A stretch of DNA of 64,000 nt, from the NCBI RefSeq assembly GCF_001542625.1, contig NZ_CP016279.1:3348001-3412000 (forward strand). The letters are read 5' to 3'. A program made the translations under genes and the position numbers. The DNA comes from Streptomyces griseochromogenes (GTDB taxonomy: Bacteria; Actinomycetota; Actinomycetes; Streptomycetales; Streptomycetaceae). Below, in pieces: positions 34,983 to 43,596 of this stretch (its first letter is position 1; each line of letters begins with the position of its first letter). Below the pieces are notes generated by a model. It worked only from the letters and a program-made list of their open reading frames with translations, was not told the origin of the DNA and did not search any database.

Positions 34983-35957
34983 ATGACCGACGACGACGTC
35001 CTCTTCCTCTCCGGCGCCGAGGTGACGCGGCTGCTCGGAGCGGACGCGGCGATCGCCTCCCAGCGGACGGCCTTCACGGCGCTCGGCACCGGCGAGGCCG
35101 ATCTGCCCGGGAAGATCATGGAGCCGAGCCGCTTCGACGACAGTGTGGTCTTCGCCTACGTCTCCCGGCTGTCCGAGGACACCGGGGCGGTGGCGAAGTT
35201 CGGCAGCGTCAACCCGGGCAACGCGGCGGCCGGACTGCCCACCGTGCACGCGGTCGTCACCGCGCTGGACCCGGCGACCGGCCGGCTCGCCGCCGTCCTG
35301 GACGGCACGGCCGTGACCACGCTGCGCACGGCCGCCGGGAGCGCCGTCGCCGTGGACGCCCTCGCCGTGCCCGGCCGCACCGAACTGGCCCTGCTGGGCT
35401 CCGGCACCCAGGCCCTCGCCCACGCCCGCATGATCGCCCGGGTCCGGGAGCTGACGGCGGTACGGCTGTGGAGCCCGGACCCGCACCGGCGCGCCGCGGC
35501 CGCCGGCACCCTCGCCCGCGAACTCGGCGTGCCCGTCCGGGCGGCGGACAGCGCCGAGGAGGCCGTGACCGGGGCATCCGTGGTCGCCGCCTGCACGCTC
35601 AGCACGACACCCGTGGTGCGCGGCGCGTGGCTGGCACCCGGTTGCACCGTGGTCAGCGTCGGCTCCTTCGAGCCCACCCGCCGAGAGGTCGACACCGACG
35701 TCGTACGGCGGGCCGCGGCCGTCGTCGTCGACGACCCCGGGACGGCGGCCGGGCACGCCGGACCGATCGTGGACGCCCTGCGCGACGGCCTGCTCGACCC
35801 GGACGCCCTCGTCCCGCTGGGCGAGGTGCTCACCGGACACCGCACCGCCCGCACCACCCCCCAGGACGTCCTGTATTACAACAGCGTCGGACTCGGCATC
35901 CAGGACGCGGCGGCCGCCTGGGCCGTGATCCGTGCCGCGAGGGAGGCGGGGGCGTGA
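34983..35957 (+). CDS. Ornithine cyclodeaminase/mu-crystallin family protein
   Basis: 324 residues. The substrate half has DLPGKIM and VAKFGSVNPGNAAAGLPTV, and the Rossmann half starts LALLGSGTQALAHARMI. Members are NAD(P)-dependent ornithine cyclodeaminases, imine reductases or alanine/2,3-diaminopropionate enzymes, so the exact substrate is open. It begins 33 bp after the GTP cyclohydrolase gene and overlaps the next gene by GTGA. Confidence 0.88.
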   Translation: MTDDDVLFLSGAEVTRLLGADAAIASQRTAFTALGTGEADLPGKIMEPSRFDDSVVFAYVSRLSEDTGAVAKFGSVNPGNAAAGLPTVHAVVTALDPATGRLAAVLDGTAVTTLRTAAGSAVAVDALAVPGRTELALLGSGTQALAHARMIARVRELTAVRLWSPDPHRRAAAAGTLARELGVPVRAADSAEEAVTGASVVAACTLSTTPVVRGAWLAPGCTVVSVGSFEPTRREVDTDVVRRAAAVVVDDPGTAAGHAGPIVDALRDGLLDPDALVPLGEVLTGHRTARTTPQDVLYYNSVGLGIQDAAAAWAVIRAAREAGA

Positions 35958-37099
35958 ACCTCCGGGCCCGTGTGGTCGTCGTCGGCGGCGGTGTGATGGG
36001 CACGAGCATCGCCTGCCATCTCGCGCGCGCCGGGGTGCGGGACGTCGTCCTGGTCGAGCGGGACGAACTCGCCGCCGGGTCCACCTCCAAGGCCGCGGGC
36101 GGGGTACGGGCGCAGTTCTCCGACGAGCTGAACATCCGGCTCGGTGCGCGCAGCCTGGAGGCCTTCGCCCGGTTCGAGGAGGAGACCGGCCAGGACATCG
36201 GGCTGCACCGGGTCGGCTATCTCTTCCTGCTGTCCACACCCGAGCAGGTCGCCTCGTTCGAGGCGGGGGTCCGGCTGCAGAACTCCCTCGGCGTGCCGAG
36301 CCGGATGCTCACCCCGAAGCAGGCCCGCCGCCTCTCCCCGCTGATCACCACCGACGGCCTGCTGGCCGCCGCCCACTCCCCGGACGACGGCCACTGCACG
36401 CCCGAGGCGGTCGTCCACGGCTACGCGGCCACCGCCCGCGCACACGGCGCCCGCATCCTGCGCCACACCGAGGTCACCGGCATCGAACGGCAGGGCGCCA
36501 CCATCACCGCCGTCGGCACCACTCTCGGCCGCATCCGCACCGATACGGTGATCTGCGCGGCCGGCGCCTGGTCGAGGGCGGTCGGCGCGATGGCGGGCGT
36601 CGACCTTCCGGTCGAACCGCTGCGCCGCCAGATCGCGGTCACCGAGCCGGTGCCGGGGCTGCCGCCCGCCCTGCCCATGACGATCGACTTCACCACCAGC
36701 CTGTACTTCCACGCCGAGGGCCCCGGCCTGCTGCTCGGCATGTCCGACCCGGACGAGCGGCCGGGCTTCGCCACCGACACCCACGACCGCTGGATCCCCC
36801 GGCTGTGCGAGGCGATGCAGCGACGCGCCCCCGCCCTGCTCGAGCTGCGCCGCACCGGCGGCTGGGCGGGCCTGTACGAGAACACCCCCGACCACAACGC
36901 GCTGATCGGCGAGGCGACTTCGGTGTCCCGCTTCCTGTACGCGACCGGCTTCTCCGGGCACGGCTTCCTGCAGGGCCCCGCCGTGGGCGAGATCGTCCGC
37001 GACCTCTATCTGGGCCGCCCGCCCTTCCTGGACGTCCGCCCCCTGAGCGCCGACCGGTTCGTGGCCGGCGCCCCGCGCCCGGAGGCCAATGTGGTGTGA
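35954..37099 (+). CDS. FAD-dependent amine/amino-acid oxidoreductase (DAO family)
   Basis: 381 residues. The N-terminal dinucleotide fold is VVVVGGGVMGTSIACHLARAG, then SKAAGGVRAQFSDELNIRLG, typical of sarcosine-oxidase-like or proline-dehydrogenase-beta-like flavoproteins. The C-terminal FLYATGFSGHGFLQGPAVGE block closes over FAD. GTG 35954 overlaps the cyclodeaminase stop, so the two are coupled. They may form an imino/amino acid interconversion pair: one enzyme makes the imine, the other reduces or cyclises it. Confidence 0.9.
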   Translation: MNLRARVVVVGGGVMGTSIACHLARAGVRDVVLVERDELAAGSTSKAAGGVRAQFSDELNIRLGARSLEAFARFEEETGQDIGLHRVGYLFLLSTPEQVASFEAGVRLQNSLGVPSRMLTPKQARRLSPLITTDGLLAAAHSPDDGHCTPEAVVHGYAATARAHGARILRHTEVTGIERQGATITAVGTTLGRIRTDTVICAAGAWSRAVGAMAGVDLPVEPLRRQIAVTEPVPGLPPALPMTIDFTTSLYFHAEGPGLLLGMSDPDERPGFATDTHDRWIPRLCEAMQRRAPALLELRRTGGWAGLYENTPDHNALIGEATSVSRFLYATGFSGHGFLQGPAVGEIVRDLYLGRPPFLDVRPLSADRFVAGAPRPEANVV

Positions 37100-37126
37100 C
37101 CGTGCCGCACCTCGCCCCGCGGCCGG

Positions 37127-37729
37127 TCAGTAGATCGTGAGGGAGACGCCGCACAGGCCCATTCCGGCTTGTGCGGCGAGCCGCCACATGCGCAACGGGC
37201 CGTCCAGGACCGACTCCTCCTCGGGTGAGTAGCCGAGCCAGTCCCGTCGGCGCGCGGCGGCCCGTTCCGCCGGGTCGAACGTCAGGGCGCGTTCCAGCCG
37301 GGGCAGGGTGTCACGTACTTCGGCGGACGTGAGCAGGAAGTTGCCGCACCAGCCGGGCAGCAGCGCGGCCCGGGCCGGCCCGATGGCGTGGAAGAAGGAC
37401 CAGACCGCCCAGTCCTTGCTCTGCACGGAGATGAACAGGCGGTCCCCGATACCCTCCTGGTCCCACACGTCGTGCAGCACGGAGAACGGGTCGTCGGCGG
37501 ACAGCCCGTCGTACATCTTCTGGACGTGATCGCCGCCGCGGACCAACTCCAGGAAGTCCTCGGAGGGTTCGCCGGGCCAGGTGTCCCCGGTCGTCCAGCG
37601 TGCCCACCGCTCCCGGGCGAGCGGCTCGTTGCGCTCCGCCTCGATCAACGGCAGGAAGCGCGGCGCCAGTTCATTGCCGAGGTAACCGTCGTCGTGGGCG
37701 CTGATGCTCCAGGCGGTGGTGATTCCCAT
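37127..37729 (-). CDS. Hypothetical protein, about 200 aa
   Basis: 200 residues with good codon bias and the conserved-looking segments WSISAHDDGYLGNEL, HVQKMYDGLSADDPF and WAVWSFFHAIGPARAALLPG. No signal, membrane or catalytic motif is recognised. It resembles uncharacterised actinomycete proteins that are soluble and single-domain. It converges on the FAD oxidase and precedes no obvious partner. Confidence 0.75.
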   Translation of the reverse strand: MGITTAWSISAHDDGYLGNELAPRFLPLIEAERNEPLARERWARWTTGDTWPGEPSEDFLELVRGGDHVQKMYDGLSADDPFSVLHDVWDQEGIGDRLFISVQSKDWAVWSFFHAIGPARAALLPGWCGNFLLTSAEVRDTLPRLERALTFDPAERAAARRRDWLGYSPEEESVLDGPLRMWRLAAQAGMGLCGVSLTIY

Positions 37730-37752
37730 GGGGCAGGACCGTAGCCGAGCCG

Positions 37753-38976
37753 TCAGTCCGCCAAAGCCTCGTGCACCAGCCGGCGCAGCTCCGGGAAGAC
37801 CTTCAGCTTCTTCGGCCGTACCTGGGTCATGAACTGCACGGTCAGATCGTGGCTCGGGTCGACCCAGAAGGCGGTGGTGGCCACGCCGGTCCAGCCGTAG
37901 GTGCCGAGGCCCTGCGGGACGACGGTGCGGGCCGGGTCGACGACCACGGAGACGTTGAAGCCGAAGCCGAGGCCCTCATTGTTCCGCTCCTGGTGGACGG
38001 GGGCGCCGAAGGAGCGCCGGTCGGCGCCGCCGGGCAGCTGGTTGCGGGTCATGCCCGCGAGCGTGCCGGGTCTCAGTACGCGGGTGCCGTCCAGCTCGCC
38101 GCCCCGGCGCAGCATCTCCATGAACCGGTGGAAGTCCTGTGCCGTGGCGACGATGCCGCCGCTGCCGGACAGGAACCGCGGCCGGCTCCGCACGGGCAGC
38201 CCCGGGACCGGTGCGATGCCGCCGTCGTCCGTCTCGCCGTACAACTCGGCCAGACGTCCGCACTGTTCGGGGGTGAGGTGGAAGCCGGCGTCGGTCATGC
38301 CGAGCGGGCGGAAGATCCGCTCGGCGAAGAACTCGTCCAGCGGCTGCCCGGAGACCAGCTCGATCACCCGGCCCAGCACATTGGAGGCGACCGAGTAGTT
38401 CCACTGCGTGCCCGGCTCGAACTGCAGCGGCAGGCTCGCGTACACCTCGACGGTCTCGGCGAGGTCGGCGCCCGGCGGTACGGAGAACTCCAGGCCCGCG
38501 GCGCGGTAGAGCGCGTCGACGGGGTGGTCGTGGTAGAAGCCGAAGGTCAGGCCCGCCGTGTGGGTGAGCAGATGACGGATCAGGATCGGGCCGTCGGCCG
38601 GACGCGTCCGCACATCGGCGCCCGAACCGCTCTCGTACACACGGGGGTCGGCGAACGCGGGAACGTAGCGGTCGACCGGGTCGTCCAGGGACAGCAGGCC
38701 CTGCTCCACCAGTTGGAGCACCGCGACCGCCGTGACCGGTTTGGTCATGGAGTAGACGCGCCACAGGGTGTCGGCCTCCACCGGCAGCCCGGCCGCGAGG
38801 TCGCGGTGGCCGTGCGTGGTGAGGTGGGCGACACGGCCGCCGCGGGCCACGGCGACCAGATAGCCGGGCAGGCGCCCTTCGTCGACGTGGCGGGCGAAGT
38901 GCTGGTCGAGGCGGTCAAGGGCCCTCGCGTCGAGCCCGACCTCGCTCGGGTCGACTTCCTGTCGCAGCTGTGCCAT
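37753..38976 (-). CDS. Beta-lactamase-fold serine hydrolase (EstB-like esterase)
   Basis: 407 residues of the class C beta-lactamase/esterase VIII family. Nucleophile Ser lies in SMTK (YSMTKPVTAVAVLQLVEQG), and the Tyr motif is WNYSVASNVLG, with family block HLLTHTAGL. The KTG-like motif is not obvious, favouring esterase or peptidase over beta-lactamase activity. No signal peptide is visible, so it is probably cytoplasmic. Confidence 0.9.
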   Translation of the reverse strand: MAQLRQEVDPSEVGLDARALDRLDQHFARHVDEGRLPGYLVAVARGGRVAHLTTHGHRDLAAGLPVEADTLWRVYSMTKPVTAVAVLQLVEQGLLSLDDPVDRYVPAFADPRVYESGSGADVRTRPADGPILIRHLLTHTAGLTFGFYHDHPVDALYRAAGLEFSVPPGADLAETVEVYASLPLQFEPGTQWNYSVASNVLGRVIELVSGQPLDEFFAERIFRPLGMTDAGFHLTPEQCGRLAELYGETDDGGIAPVPGLPVRSRPRFLSGSGGIVATAQDFHRFMEMLRRGGELDGTRVLRPGTLAGMTRNQLPGGADRRSFGAPVHQERNNEGLGFGFNVSVVVDPARTVVPQGLGTYGWTGVATTAFWVDPSHDLTVQFMTQVRPKKLKVFPELRRLVHEALAD

Positions 38977-39039
38977 CGCTCTCCTTCGGTCGCGTCGTGC
39001 GCGTGCGGTCCGGCTCGCCGGCCGGGACGACCTGACGCC

Positions 39040-40425
39040 TCATCGTCGCGCAGGAACACCGGCTCGGACCCGCTCATCAGGGGTGTGTGTGATCGACGCG
39101 ACGCCGCGACCCGGCAGGGCGCGGGCGGCCGGCACGGCACACGCGGCCACGGCGGCGAGCGCGAGCAGTGCCGTACCCGGTCCCGCGTCCATCAGCGCGG
39201 TGCCCGCGGCCACACCGATGACCGGGCCGACGTTCAGCGCGGTCTGCTGCAGCCCGCCCGCCACTCCGGCCGCCGCCACGTCCGCATGCCGTACGACGAC
39301 ATGGGTGGCCGCCACCATCACCGTGCCGAACCCGGCGCCGAGCAGCGCGAAGGCGCAGCAGAGCGCGAGGGTGCCGGTGGCCCGGGACAGCACGAGGACG
39401 CCCAGCGCGAGCGCCGCCGTCGCCGCTCCCGCCGTCCACCGCGCACCCACTCGGCGCAGCAGTGCCGGGCACAGCGGGGCGGACAGCACCATCAGCACCG
39501 CCAACGGCAGGCTGCGCAGGGCGCTGTGGAACGGATCGAGACCGAGCCTGCGCTGCAGCACGTACGTCTCGACGAACAGTGTGCCGAACAGCGAGGCCGA
39601 CACGGCGACGAGCAGGCCGAGCGCCGCGCCGACGGCGGGGGAGCCGATGACCTCGGGCGGCAGCAGCGGGCTCGCGGTCCGCCGTTCGTGCCGTAGGAAG
39701 GCGGCACCGGCCAGCGCGGCGCCCCCGAACCCGGCCGCGGTGGCCGCACCGGAGCCGGGCGGCGCGACCAGCGTGTGCACGAAACAGGCCAGGGTGACCG
39801 CGAGGAGCAGCGCACCGGGGAGGTCCAGGGACGCCGAGGGCCGGAACCGGACCTCGTCTCCCGGGGCGGCGGCCGTCGTACGCTCCCCGCCCGCCAGGGC
39901 CGCGAGCCCGAAGCCCAGCGCCGGCAGCACACCGAGGAAGAACACCGACCGCCAGCCCAGGCCGCTCACCAGCGCACCGCCCACCAGCGGTCCCGCGGCC
40001 GCCGCCAGGCCGATCGCGCTGGTGCGCACCGCGAGCGGCATGGCCAGCCGGTCCGGCGGGAAGGCGGTCCGCAGCATGCCGAGCGTGGCCGGCTGCAGCA
40101 GCGCTCCGCACACCCCCTGCGCCACCCGCAGCCCGATCACCCAGCCGATCCCGGGCGCGAGACCGATGCCCGCCGAGGTCGCGCCGAACCCCAGCATGCC
40201 GAGCGCGAACAACCGCCGCTGCCCGTACCGGTCGCCGAGCCGCCCCGCGAACACCAGCAGGCTCGCCACCGCGACGAGATACGCGGTACTGGTCCACTGC
40301 ACCTGCGTGTACGACGCGTGCAGCGCCCGTTGCAGGGAGGGCTGGGCGACCGTGAGGACCGTACCGTCCAGGGCGACGAGCACCGCGCCCGCCACGCTTG
40401 CGGCCAGCGTGAGGCGGCGGTTCAC
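39040..40425 (-). CDS. MFS multidrug exporter (DHA2, 14-TM type)
   Basis: 461 residues with about 14 hydrophobic segments. DHA2 signatures are ALDGTVLTVAQPSL in TM1 and AGRLGDRYGQRRLF in the A-loop, with QPATLGMLRTAFPP following. GTG 40425 follows GGGAGG and overlaps the stop of the TetR gene (GTGA), so it is translationally coupled to its likely repressor. It is a proton-driven export pump; the substrate is unknown. Confidence 0.92.
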   Translation of the reverse strand: MNRRLTLAASVAGAVLVALDGTVLTVAQPSLQRALHASYTQVQWTSTAYLVAVASLLVFAGRLGDRYGQRRLFALGMLGFGATSAGIGLAPGIGWVIGLRVAQGVCGALLQPATLGMLRTAFPPDRLAMPLAVRTSAIGLAAAAGPLVGGALVSGLGWRSVFFLGVLPALGFGLAALAGGERTTAAAPGDEVRFRPSASLDLPGALLLAVTLACFVHTLVAPPGSGAATAAGFGGAALAGAAFLRHERRTASPLLPPEVIGSPAVGAALGLLVAVSASLFGTLFVETYVLQRRLGLDPFHSALRSLPLAVLMVLSAPLCPALLRRVGARWTAGAATAALALGVLVLSRATGTLALCCAFALLGAGFGTVMVAATHVVVRHADVAAAGVAGGLQQTALNVGPVIGVAAGTALMDAGPGTALLALAAVAACAVPAARALPGRGVASITHTPDERVRAGVPARR

Positions 40426-41000
40426 CGGGCCTCCCGCGGGCTCAGATGGGCGAGCAGGGCCGCCTCCAGCAGGGGCGCGAAGTCCTCGCCTCCGGTGGCC
40501 AGTTGGAGACTGCCCCAGTGCCACAGCTGGGCGATGCCGTGCAGGTTGGCCCACAGAGCGCCGGCCACGCGGCGGGCGTCCGCCTCGGGCCGGACGCGGC
40601 CCAGCAGATCCACGAGCAGTCCGAAGAGCGGCAGACTCGTCTCGCGCAGCCCCAGGTGTCCGCTCTCCAGCAGGTCATGACGGAACATCAGCTCGTACAT
40701 GCCCGGGTTGTTTAGCGCGAACTCCAGGTAGGCGCGGGACAGTTCCGACACCTGCGTGCGCGGATCGCCACCGGCCGCCAGTGTCGCCTCGACCCGGCCG
40801 GCCAGGTCCGCGAAGCCCCGCCGGGCGATGGCGGAGAGCAGCTCCAGGTGGGTGGGGAAGTAGCGCCGGGGCGCCCCGTGCGAGACCCCCGCACGGCGGG
40901 CGATCTCCCGCAGCGTCAACGCCTGGGCGCCCTCGGCGGCCACCAGCTCCACGCCGACGTCGACCAGGCGGGCCCGCAGGCCCGTGTCGGATTCACTCAT
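40422..41000 (-). CDS. TetR-family repressor of the adjacent MFS pump
   Basis: 192 residues. The helix-turn-helix is LTLREIARRAGVSHGAPRRYF and the C-terminal domain is of the TetR_C WHG type (WANLHGIAQLWHWGSL). ATG 41000 is preferred; GTG 41006 is possible, and neither has a clear Shine-Dalgarno, so the mRNA may be leaderless. A long palindrome overlaps the start, indicating autorepression and control of the downstream pump. Confidence 0.92.
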   Translation of the reverse strand: MSESDTGLRARLVDVGVELVAAEGAQALTLREIARRAGVSHGAPRRYFPTHLELLSAIARRGFADLAGRVEATLAAGGDPRTQVSELSRAYLEFALNNPGMYELMFRHDLLESGHLGLRETSLPLFGLLVDLLGRVRPEADARRVAGALWANLHGIAQLWHWGSLQLATGGEDFAPLLEAALLAHLSPREAR

Positions 41001-41001
41001 G

Positions 41002-41037
41002 GACACTGTCTACCAGTCGGTGGTAGACAGTGTCTAC
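41002..41037. promoter_or_regulatory. TetR operator overlapping the repressor start
   Basis: GACACTGTCTACCA (41002-41015) and TGGTAGACAGTGTC (41021-41034) are perfect 14 bp arms around a 5 bp centre. A second nested near-palindrome, GTAGACAGTGTCTAC, spans 41023-41037. It lies immediately before ATG 41000, so bound repressor would block transcription of the whole tetR-MFS pair. Confidence 0.85.
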
Positions 41038-41090
41038 TCGGTCGGCGGGTGCCGGGAATGCGCGGACCGCCCCGCCGAGTTGAGGTGGTT

Positions 41091-41166
41091 ATGACTCAGG
41101 ACGCCACGCAGGACGCACTGCTGAAGCTGCTCTCCGAGCAGGACGGCGGGGTGCTGGTCACCCTCA
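41091..41166 (+). pseudogene. 5' part of PPOX-class F420-dependent flavoprotein gene, interrupted by transposon
   Basis: ATG 41091 (GAGG upstream) starts MTQDATQDALLKLLSEQDGG and runs 25 complete codons before the transposon. The other part is at 51964-52325. Removing the element plus one CCTCA copy joins the two in frame to give a 145-residue protein, the normal length of this family. Translation now runs into the element and stops about 15 codons later. Confidence 0.92.
41162..41166. repeat. Target-site duplication, left copy (CCTCA)
   Basis: CCTCA directly precedes the left terminal repeat and recurs at 51959-51963 directly after the right one. Five base pairs is the standard Tn3-family duplication. 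Confidence 0.95.
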
Positions 41167-41212
41167 GGGGTATCGCCGAGGTGAGCCCAAAAGGGGCCAT
41201 GGGATGATCTTG
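41167..41212 (+). repeat. Left terminal inverted repeat (IRL) of Tn3-family element
   Basis: It begins GGGGTATCGCCGAGGTGAGC and ends TGATCTTG. It matches the right repeat over 46 bp except at positions 6 and 33. Confidence 0.96.
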
Positions 41213-41253
41213 CTCCGTGATTGATGAGCAGAATCCTGGTGAGCGGGGTGGCT

Positions 41254-41299
41254 GGGGTGTCGCCGAGATAAGCGCCAAGGCCGCCAGTAGTTGATCTTG
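41254..41299 (+). repeat. Second, diverged 46 bp terminal repeat inside the left end
   Basis: It begins GGGGTGTCGCCGAG (identical to the right repeat for 14 bp) and ends TTGATCTTG. It has the same 46 bp length and the same orientation as IRL, with roughly a dozen internal differences. It starts 87 bp inside the element. This is most likely the end of an older, related Tn3 element into or beside which the present one was assembled. Confidence 0.75.
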
Positions 41300-41384
41300 A
41301 GCGGCCCGGGGTCAGTGAGGCCGCAGTTGGCGCTGGGATCGATCATGGCCGTCGCCGGTCCTCTGTGCTTCTAGGATTGCGAGG

Positions 41385-42362
41385 GTGACGGCAAGAACCA
41401 GTGACATCGAGAAGGCGGCCGGTGTGCTGCGTGCCGGCGGCCTGGTGGCTCTCCCGACCGAGACCGTCTACGGACTGGGCGCCAACGCTGAGGACCCCGC
41501 CGCCGTCTCGCACATCTTCCAGGTCAAGGGGCGTCCGCCCTCGCACCCGCTGATCGTCCACATTGGGAGCGCGGAGCACCTGGACGACTGGGTCGAGGAC
41601 GTGCCCGCGACGGCCCGCCTGCTGGCCGAACGCTTCTGGCCGGGGCCCCTCACGCTGGTCCTGCGGCGCGGTCGCCGGGTGCCCCTGGAAGCGACCGGTG
41701 GCTTGGAGACGGTGGCCGTGCGCGTGCCCGACCACCCCGTGGCACTCGCGCTGCTGTCGGCCTTCGGTGGTGGTGTCACGGCCCCGTCCGCCAACCGCTT
41801 CGGCTCGGTGAGCCCCACGACCGCGGACGACGTCCGTGCCGAGCTCGGCGACGGGGTCGACTTCGTGCTGGACGGCGGCCCCTGCGAGGTCGGTGTCGAG
41901 TCGACCATCGTCGACGCCACGGGCGAGATCCCGACCATCCTGCGGCCCGGCGGGGTGACGCGTGAGGACCTCGAAGCGGTGCTGGGGTGCCCGCTCGTGG
42001 TCCCTGCGACCAGCCACATCCGGGTGCCGGGCCAGCATCCGTCGCACTACGCGCCGCGTGCTCGGGTCGTCCTGGTCGAGCCGGAGAAGGTCGTCGCCGA
42101 GGCGGAGCTGGCGCAGGAGCTGGGGCACCGGGTCGGCGTCTTTCTTCCGCCCGCCTTCGCCGGCGCCGAGGTGAAGGCGCACGCGGTGGTGCAGGTCCCC
42201 GGTTCGATGGCCGCCTATGCGCGCGGGTTGTACGGGTTCCTGCGCGAACTCGACCTGCGGGGGTGCGACCTCATCGTCGCGTCCCTGCCGGCGGAGGAGG
42301 GGCTGGGACTGGCGATCGCCAACCGGCTCCGCCGCGCCGCGGGGCCCCGGACCACCGTGTGA
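41385..42362 (+). CDS. Threonylcarbamoyl-AMP synthase, Sua5/YrdC type (transposon cargo)
   Basis: 325 residues. The N-terminal YrdC domain has the ATP/bicarbonate-binding residues in VKGRPPSHPLIVHI, plus ALPTETVYGLGANA and APSANRFGSVSPT. The C-terminal Sua5 domain (about 210-320) is present. The enzyme makes threonylcarbamoyl-AMP from Thr, bicarbonate and ATP, the first step of tRNA t6A37 formation. The gene starts at GTG 41385. A t6A enzyme is essential and normally chromosomal, so a copy as cargo is unusual. The nearby carbonic anhydrase could supply its bicarbonate. Confidence 0.93.
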   Translation: MTARTSDIEKAAGVLRAGGLVALPTETVYGLGANAEDPAAVSHIFQVKGRPPSHPLIVHIGSAEHLDDWVEDVPATARLLAERFWPGPLTLVLRRGRRVPLEATGGLETVAVRVPDHPVALALLSAFGGGVTAPSANRFGSVSPTTADDVRAELGDGVDFVLDGGPCEVGVESTIVDATGEIPTILRPGGVTREDLEAVLGCPLVVPATSHIRVPGQHPSHYAPRARVVLVEPEKVVAEAELAQELGHRVGVFLPPAFAGAEVKAHAVVQVPGSMAAYARGLYGFLRELDLRGCDLIVASLPAEEGLGLAIANRLRRAAGPRTTV

Positions 42363-42382
42363 CCAGCGCCGACACCCTGCCC

Positions 42383-42634
42383 TTACTGCTCCCGGGCGCC
42401 GGGGTCTGGCGGATTCGTGGCGGATTCGGCTGAGCTTCCGCCGGTCTGGCAGACCGGGCACAGCTCGTGCCGCCCGTCGTCGGTGACGACCGTTCCCCAT
42501 CCCAGGCACACCTCGCAGCCCGCGGCCGCGCCAAGTCGGCGCGGGGGACGGTGCTGGACGCGTGGTCGGCTCCGTGAGCCATCGGGCGGTGCCCTTCCGG
42601 GGTAATCGAGCGGTGAACCCGGTGGGTTCCCCAT
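42383..42634 (-). CDS. Small CxxC-CxxC zinc-ribbon-like protein
   Basis: 83 residues. The core is CEVCLGWGTVVTDDGRHELC followed by PVCQ, two CxxC pairs likely to bind zinc. Flanks are Arg/Pro-rich and disordered. It ends 20 bp from the convergent Sua5 gene. I recognise similar small Streptomyces proteins but no function. The start is uncertain; the N-terminal 35 residues may not be translated. Confidence 0.5.
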   Translation of the reverse strand: MGNPPGSPLDYPGRAPPDGSRSRPRVQHRPPRRLGAAAGCEVCLGWGTVVTDDGRHELCPVCQTGGSSAESATNPPDPGAREQ

Positions 42635-42696
42635 CCGCGTATACGGGTCTCCTCACACCGGGGCAAATCACGCTGGGGCAGCCACAGCCGGGATGG

Positions 42697-43338
42697 TCAG
42701 GACGCGGCAGGGACCGCCGCATCAAGGCCGCGAGAGGCGACGAGCTGTGCACTGCCGTCGGCCAGCCGGTAGGACAGCCCCACCACGCCGAGGCGGCCTG
42801 CGGCCACCCGTTCGGCCAGGGCGCGAGAGCGCTCGAGCAGCAGGTCCACGGTGTGCTCGATGTGCTCGGCCAGGATCTCGTCGGCCTGGTCGCGTCCGGC
42901 GGCGCGGGCTGCCAGCACGCTCGGGGTCACCCGTTCGACAACGTCACGGACGAAGCCGCCGGGCACCCTGCCGCCGTCGGCTGCGGCACGGGCGGCTGCG
43001 ATGGCCCCGCACGAGTCGTGGCCGAGCACGACGACGAGCGGGGCGTCGAGCACGCTCACGCCGTACTCGATGGAACCAAGGGCTTCTGCACCGGCGACAT
43101 GCCCCGCGGTGCGCACCACGAACAGGTCGCCCAGGCCGCGGTCGAAGATGATTTCGGCGGCCAGCCGGGAGTCGGAGCACCCGAACAGCACGGCGAAGGG
43201 CTGCTGTGCCGGTGCGATCTCGGTGCGGCGTATGGCGTCCTGGTTCGGGTGCTCGGGGGCGCCTGAGACGAAGCGCTGGTTACCGGCCATGAGCAGCTCG
43301 AAGGCGCCGCGGGGCGTCGGGTTCTGGATCTCGGTCAT
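42697..43338 (-). CDS. Beta-carbonic anhydrase (transposon cargo)
   Basis: 213 residues, full length. Zinc ligands are visible: Cys and Asp of FGCSDSRLAAE, and His and Cys of VVLGHDSCGAI. It interconverts CO2 and bicarbonate. No signal peptide is present, so it is cytoplasmic. It is carried with the Sua5 enzyme, which consumes bicarbonate. Confidence 0.95.
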   Translation of the reverse strand: MTEIQNPTPRGAFELLMAGNQRFVSGAPEHPNQDAIRRTEIAPAQQPFAVLFGCSDSRLAAEIIFDRGLGDLFVVRTAGHVAGAEALGSIEYGVSVLDAPLVVVLGHDSCGAIAAARAAADGGRVPGGFVRDVVERVTPSVLAARAAGRDQADEILAEHIEHTVDLLLERSRALAERVAAGRLGVVGLSYRLADGSAQLVASRGLDAAVPAAS

Positions 43339-43596
43339 GGCGGCAGCCTACGAGCCGGCACCAGCCGTCGCACCGCCTGGTCCCGCCGGAGCTCACCAGG
43401 TCGGGCCACACCGACGGCCTTGCCATCACCCCCAGGCGCCCGGCGAGAGCGGCCTCGGTAGGGAACCTCAGCGCGCGACGGTGCTGCCCCGCCCCGTACG
43501 CCGACCGGTCCAGGACCCTCCGTTCGTCGTCCACATCCGCACAACGAGCCAGGTGCCGCCCGCGCTGTCGGCCGAACGAGGGTGGACCGCCCGGGA
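43339..43596. other. Non-coding gap between carbonic anhydrase and recombinase
   Basis: 258 bp in which I see no supported gene, hairpin or promoter. Short frames on the minus strand lack motifs. Confidence 0.4.

Noticed and set aside
33477..36239. A 920-codon minus-strand frame containing the creatininase-family protein
   Set aside because: Only the last 257 codons (from ATG 34250) match the family. The upstream part is antisense to the cyclohydrolase, cyclodeaminase and oxidase genes.
42271..42666. Alternative 131-codon minus-strand frame near the CxxC mini-protein
   Set aside because: It lacks the paired CxxC motifs and runs antisense into the end of the Sua5 gene.
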